64,000 nt of DNA from Agelas oroides (lineage: Eukaryota > Porifera > Demospongiae > Agelasida > Agelasidae), in NCBI GenBank assembly GCA_949130485.1, contig OX422186.1:7192792-7256791 (forward strand), in the 5' to 3' direction. The notes under the pieces are model-generated. The model did not search any database and was not told the DNA's origin. It was given only the letters and a program-made list of their open reading frames with translations. Shown here piece after piece: positions 59,680 through 64,000 of this stretch; the stretch's first letter is position 1, and the number at the start of each line of letters is the position of its first letter. Made by a program: the position numbers and the translations under genes.

Positions 59680-62600
59680 TCAATGGAAATTCTCGTACTT
59701 TCGCGAGTATGCCTTGCCCAGTACAAACGTTGCACTAATGCAAGGTTCATATAATCCAGAAGCTATGGGAATATAGAGTTTAAAAATGGAATTCTTTTGT
59801 CGGTGCAATGGACGCACAAAGCTGTACGGGTCGTCCAATGTCGCCTTCCACAGCAGCGCCATATAGTGCCTTCAATGGAAATTCTCGTACTTTCTTGAGT
59901 ATGCCTAGCCCGGTACAAAACGTTGCACTAATGCAAGGTTCATATAATCCAGAAGCTATGGGAAAGGATAGTTTAAAAATGGAAACCTTTTTTCGGTGCA
60001 AAAGGTGCACAAAGTTGTACGGTCCGTCAAATGTCGACTTCCCCAGCAGCGCCATATAGTGCTGTCAATGGAAATTCGTGTACATTCGCGAGTATTCATA
60101 GCCCGGTACAAACGTTGCACTCATACAAGGTGCATATAATCCAGAAGCTACGGGAATGGAGAGTTTAACAATGGAAACCTTTTGTCGGTGCAAAGGGCGC
60201 ACAAACCTGTACGGGTCGTCCAAATTCGCCTTCCCCAGCAGGGCCATATAGTGCCGTGAATGGAAATTCCCGTACATTTGGGAGTATGCCTAGCCAGATA
60301 CAAACGTTGCACTAATGCAAGGTGCATATAATCCAGAAGCTATGGGAATGGAGAGTTTAAAAATGGAATCCTTTTGTCGGTGCAATGGGCGCACAAAGCT
60401 GTACGGGTCGTCCAATGTCGCCTTCCCCAGCAGCGCCATATAGTGCCGTCAATGGAAAATCTCGTACTTTCGCGAGTATGCCTAGCCCGGTACAAACGTT
60501 GCACTAATGCAAGGTTCATATAATCCAGAAGCTATGGGAATGGAGAGTTTAAAAATGGAATCCTTTTGTCGGTGCAATGGGCGAACAAAGCTGTACGGGT
60601 CGTCCAATGTCGCCTTCCCCAGCAGCGCCATATAGTGCCGTCAATGGAAAATCTCGTACTTTCGCGAGTATGCCTAGCCCGGTACAAACGTTGCACTAAT
60701 GCAAGTTTCATATAATCCAGAAGCTATGGGAATGGAGAGTTTAAAAATGGAATCCTTTTGTCGGTGCAATGGGCGAACAAAGCTGTACGGGTCGTCCAAT
60801 GTCGCCTTCCCCAGCAGCGCCAAATAGTGCCGTCTATGGAAATTCTCGTACTTTCGCGAGTATGCCTAGCCCGGTACAAATGTTGCACTAATGCAAGGTT
60901 CATATACTCCCGAAGCTATGGGAAAGGAGAGTTTGAAAATGGAAACCTTTTGTCGGTGCAAAAGGTGCACAAAGTTGTACGGGCCGTCCAATGTCGACTT
61001 CCCCAGCAGCGCCATATAGTGCTGTCAATGGAAATTCGCGTACATTCGCGAGTATGCATAGCCCGGTACAAACGTTGCACTAGTACAAGGTGCATATAAT
61101 CCAGAAGCTATGGGAAAGGAGAGTTTAAAAATGGAAACCTTTTGTCGGTGCAAAGGGCGCACAAACCTGTACGGGTCGTCCAAATTCGCCGTCCTTAGCA
61201 GCGCCATATAGTGCCGTGAATGGAAATTCCCGTACATTTGGGAGTATGCCTAGCCCGATACAAACGTTGCACTAATGCAAGGTGCATATAATCCAGAAGC
61301 TATGGGAAAGGAGAGTTTAAAAATGGAAACCTTTTGTCGGTGCAAAGGGCGCACAAACCTGTACGGGTCGTCCAAATTCGCCGTCCTTAGCAGCGCCATA
61401 CAGTGCCGTCAATGGAAATTCTCGTACTTTCGCGAGTATGCCTAGCCCGGTACAAACGTTGCACTAATGCAAGGTTCATATAATCCAGAAGCTATGGGAA
61501 AGGAGAGTTGAAAAATGGAAACCTTTTGTCGGTGCAAACGGTGCACAAAGTTGTACGGGCCGTCCAATGTCGACTTCTCCAGCAGCGCCATATAGTGCCG
61601 TCAATGGAAATTCCCGTACATTTGGGAGTATTCCTAGCCCGATACAAACGTTGCACTAATGCAAGGTGCATATAATCCAGAAGCTATGGGAATGGAGAGT
61701 TTAAAAATGGAATCCTTTTGTCGGTGCAATGGGCGTACAAAGCTGTACGGGTCGTCCAATGTCGCCTTCCCCAGCAGCGCCATATAGTGCCGTCAATGGA
61801 AATTCTCGTACTTTCGCGAGTATGCCTTGCCCAGTACAAACGTTGCACTAATGCAAGGTTCATATAATCCAGAAGCTATGGGAATATAGAGTTTAAAAAT
61901 GGAATCCTTTTGTCGGTGCAATGGACGCACAAAGCTGTACGGGTAGTCCAATGTCGCCTTCCACAGCAGCGCCATATAGTGCCTTCAATGGAAATTCTCG
62001 TACTTTCTTGAGTATGCCTAGCCCGGTACAAACGTTGCACTAATGCAAGGTTCATATAATCCAGAAGCTATGGGAAAGGAGAGTTTAAAAATGGAAACCT
62101 TTTTTCGGTGCAAAAGGTGCACAAAGTTGTACGGTCCGTCAAATGTCGACTTCCCCAGCAGCGCCATATAGTGCTGTCAATGGAAATTCGCGTACATTCG
62201 CGAGTATTCATAGCCCGGTACAAACGTTGCACTCATACAAGGTGCATATAATCCAGAAGCTATGGGAATGGAGAGTTTAACAATGGAAACCTTTTGTCGG
62301 TGCAAAGGGCGCACAAACCTGTACGGGTCGTCCAAATTCGCCTTCCCCAGCAGGGCCATATAGTGCCGTGAATGGAAATTCCCGTACATTTGGGAGTATG
62401 CCTAGCCAGATACAAACGTTGCACTAATGCAAGGTGCATATAATCCAGAAGCTATGGGAATGGAGAGTTTAAAAATGGAATCCTTTTGTCGGTGCAATGG
62501 GCGCACAAAGCTGTACGGGTCGTCCAATGTCGCCTTCCCCAGCAGCGCCATATAGTGCCGTCAATGGAAAATCTCGTACTTTCGCGAGTATGCCTAGCCC

Positions 62601-63160
62601 GGTACAAACGTTGCACTAATGCAAGGTTCATATAATCCAGAAGCTATGGGAATGGTGAGTTTAAAAATGGAATCCTTTTGTCGGTGCAATGGGCGAACAA
62701 AGCTGTACGGGTCGTCCAATGTCGCCTTCCCCAGCAGCGCCAAATAGTGCCGTCTATGGAAATTCTCGTACTTTCGCGAGTATGCCTAGCCCGGTACAAA
62801 CGTTGCACTAATGCAAGGTTCATATACTCCCGAAGCTATGGGAAAGGAGAGTTTGAAAATGGAAACCTTTTGTCGGTGCAAAAGGTGCACAAAGTTGTAC
62901 GGGCCGTCCAATATCGACTTCCCCAGCAGCGCCATATAGTGCTGTCAATGGAAATTCGCGTACATTCGCGAGTATGCATAGCCCGGTACAAACGTTGCAC
63001 TAGTACAAGGTGCATATAATCCAGAAGCTATGGGAAAGGAGAGTTTAAAAATGGAAACCTTTTGTCGGTGCAAAGGGCGCACAAACCTGTACGGGTCGTC
63101 CAAATTCGCCGTCCTTAGCAGCGCCATATAGTGCCGTGAATGGAAATTCCCGTACATTTG
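59680..63160. repeat. Large block duplication of 10-11 satellite units
   Basis: Matching variant strings recur at offsets of 2113 bp (59680/61793), 2112 bp (60065/62177) and then 1920 bp (60758/62678, 61025/62945). The offset shift of one unit length around 60480-60730 reflects one extra unit in the first copy. Unequal exchange within the array is the simple explanation. Confidence 0.8.
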
Positions 63161-64000
63161 GGAGTATGCCTAGCCCGATACAAACGTTGCACTAATGCAA
63201 GGTGCATATAATCCAGAAGCTATGGGAATGGAGAGTTTAAAAATGGAATCCTTTTGTCGGTGCAATGGGCGCACAAAGCTGTACGGGTCGTCCAATGTCG
63301 CCTTCCCCAGCAGCGCCATATATTGCCGTCAATGGAAATTCGCGTCCATTCGCGAGTATGACTATCCCGGTACAAGCTTTGCACTAATGCAAGGTGCACA
63401 TAATCCAGAAGCTATGGGAATGGAGAGTTTAAAAATGGAATCATTTTGTCGGTGCAAATGGCGCACAATGTTGTACGGGCCGTCCAATGTCGCCTTCCCC
63501 AGCAGTGCCATATATTGCCGTCAATGGAAATTCTCGTACATTCGCGAGATTGCCTAGCCCGGTACAAACGTTGCACTAATGCAAGGTTCATATAATCCAG
63601 AAGATATGGGAAAGGAGAGTTTAAAAATGGAAACCTTTTGTCGGTGCAAAAGGTGCACAAAGTTGTACGGGCCGTCCAATGTCGACTTCCCCAGCAGCGC
63701 CATATAGTGCCGTCAATGGAAATTCGCGTACATTCGCGAGTATGCATAGCCCGGTACAAACGTTGCACTAATACAAGGTGCATATAATCCAGAAGCTACG
63801 GGAATGGAGAGTTTAAAAATGGAAACCTTTTGTCGGTGCAAAGGGCGCACAAACCTGTACGGGTCGTCCAAATTCGCCGTCCTTAGCAGCGCCATATAGT
63901 GCCGTGAATGGAAATTCCCGTACATTTGGGAGTATGCCTAGCCCGATACAAACGTTGCACTAATGCAAGGTGCATATAATCCAGAAGCTATGGGAATGGA

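Larger units (their letters stand above)
30925..64000. repeat. 192-bp satellite array, about 172 copies, continues past the window end
   Basis: Head-to-tail units start at 30925, 31117, 31309 and so on at 192-bp steps (occasional 183-191 bp units from small deletions). Conserved blocks per unit in order: ATGGAAATTC; a short inverted repeat with TACATT-like loop; GTATGCCTAGCCCGGTACAA; TTGCACTAATGCAAGGTGC (itself a TTGCA/TGCAA inverted repeat); ATATAATCCAGAAGC; GAGAGTTTAAAAATGGAA; TTTTGTCGGTGCAAA; GTACGGGCCGTCCAAT; CAGCAGCGCCATATAGTGCC. Units nearest the left edge (30925-35000) form a distinct subfamily with GCTATGG or GGTGCAAAGG variants. No other sequence interrupts the array. The length is near a nucleosomal repeat and CpG content is high. 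Confidence 0.97.

Noticed and set aside
30925..64000. Many 60-123-codon open frames on both strands of the satellite, repeating every 192 bp
   Set aside because: 192 is 64 codons, so a frame open in one unit recurs in the next. Frames close in most units, shift with small indels and show no family resemblance, so they are by-products of the period.
30925..64000. CENP-B box
   Set aside because: The unit has TTCG and CCCGG words, but the spacing and the central A of the NTTCGNNNNANNCGGGN core do not match in either orientation.

Overview
The window looks like animal nuclear DNA, most likely from an early-branching metazoan such as a demosponge (inference). The evidence is many short GT-AG introns (about 70-100 bp in the first gene), a multi-Ig adhesion GPCR, and a dense load of small DNA transposons. 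The organism cannot be named from sequence alone.

Region 1 (1-10844, + strand) is the 3' portion of an adhesion GPCR gene, with 26 exons in the window. Fourteen Ig domains are encoded one per exon in a tandemly repeated three-exon cassette. They are followed by a cysteine-less Ig-like segment, a GAIN domain with an intact HL|T GPS cleavage site, seven transmembrane segments and a cytoplasmic tail. The conceptual join is open for 2279 residues and its 5' end lies outside the window.

Region 2 (10845-13684) is an intergenic spacer holding a GATA microsatellite and a 54-bp perfect palindrome.

Region 3 (13685-24575, + strand) is a complete 16-exon gene for a membrane-anchored, metallophosphoesterase-type purple acid phosphatase of the high-molecular-weight (plant PAP1/24/27-like) class. 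The join gives 608 residues with all seven metal ligands. Its large introns hold fold-back miniature transposons, a 57/76-bp minisatellite, an element with a tRNA-like centre and an ATTATGC-rich hAT-like MITE.

Region 4 (24576-30924) is a gene-poor transposon nest. Its core is a 5.07-kb element (25787-30861) bounded by the same termini as the intronic MITEs and by a perfect 9-bp target-site duplication. It sits in the second copy of a local tandem duplication and carries further nested insertions.

Region 5 (30925-64000) is one uninterrupted satellite array of a 192-bp unit, about 172 copies, running off the window end. It shows local higher-order repeats and a short inverted repeat kept by paired changes. 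It is a candidate heterochromatic or centromeric satellite. The two genes look functionally unrelated.
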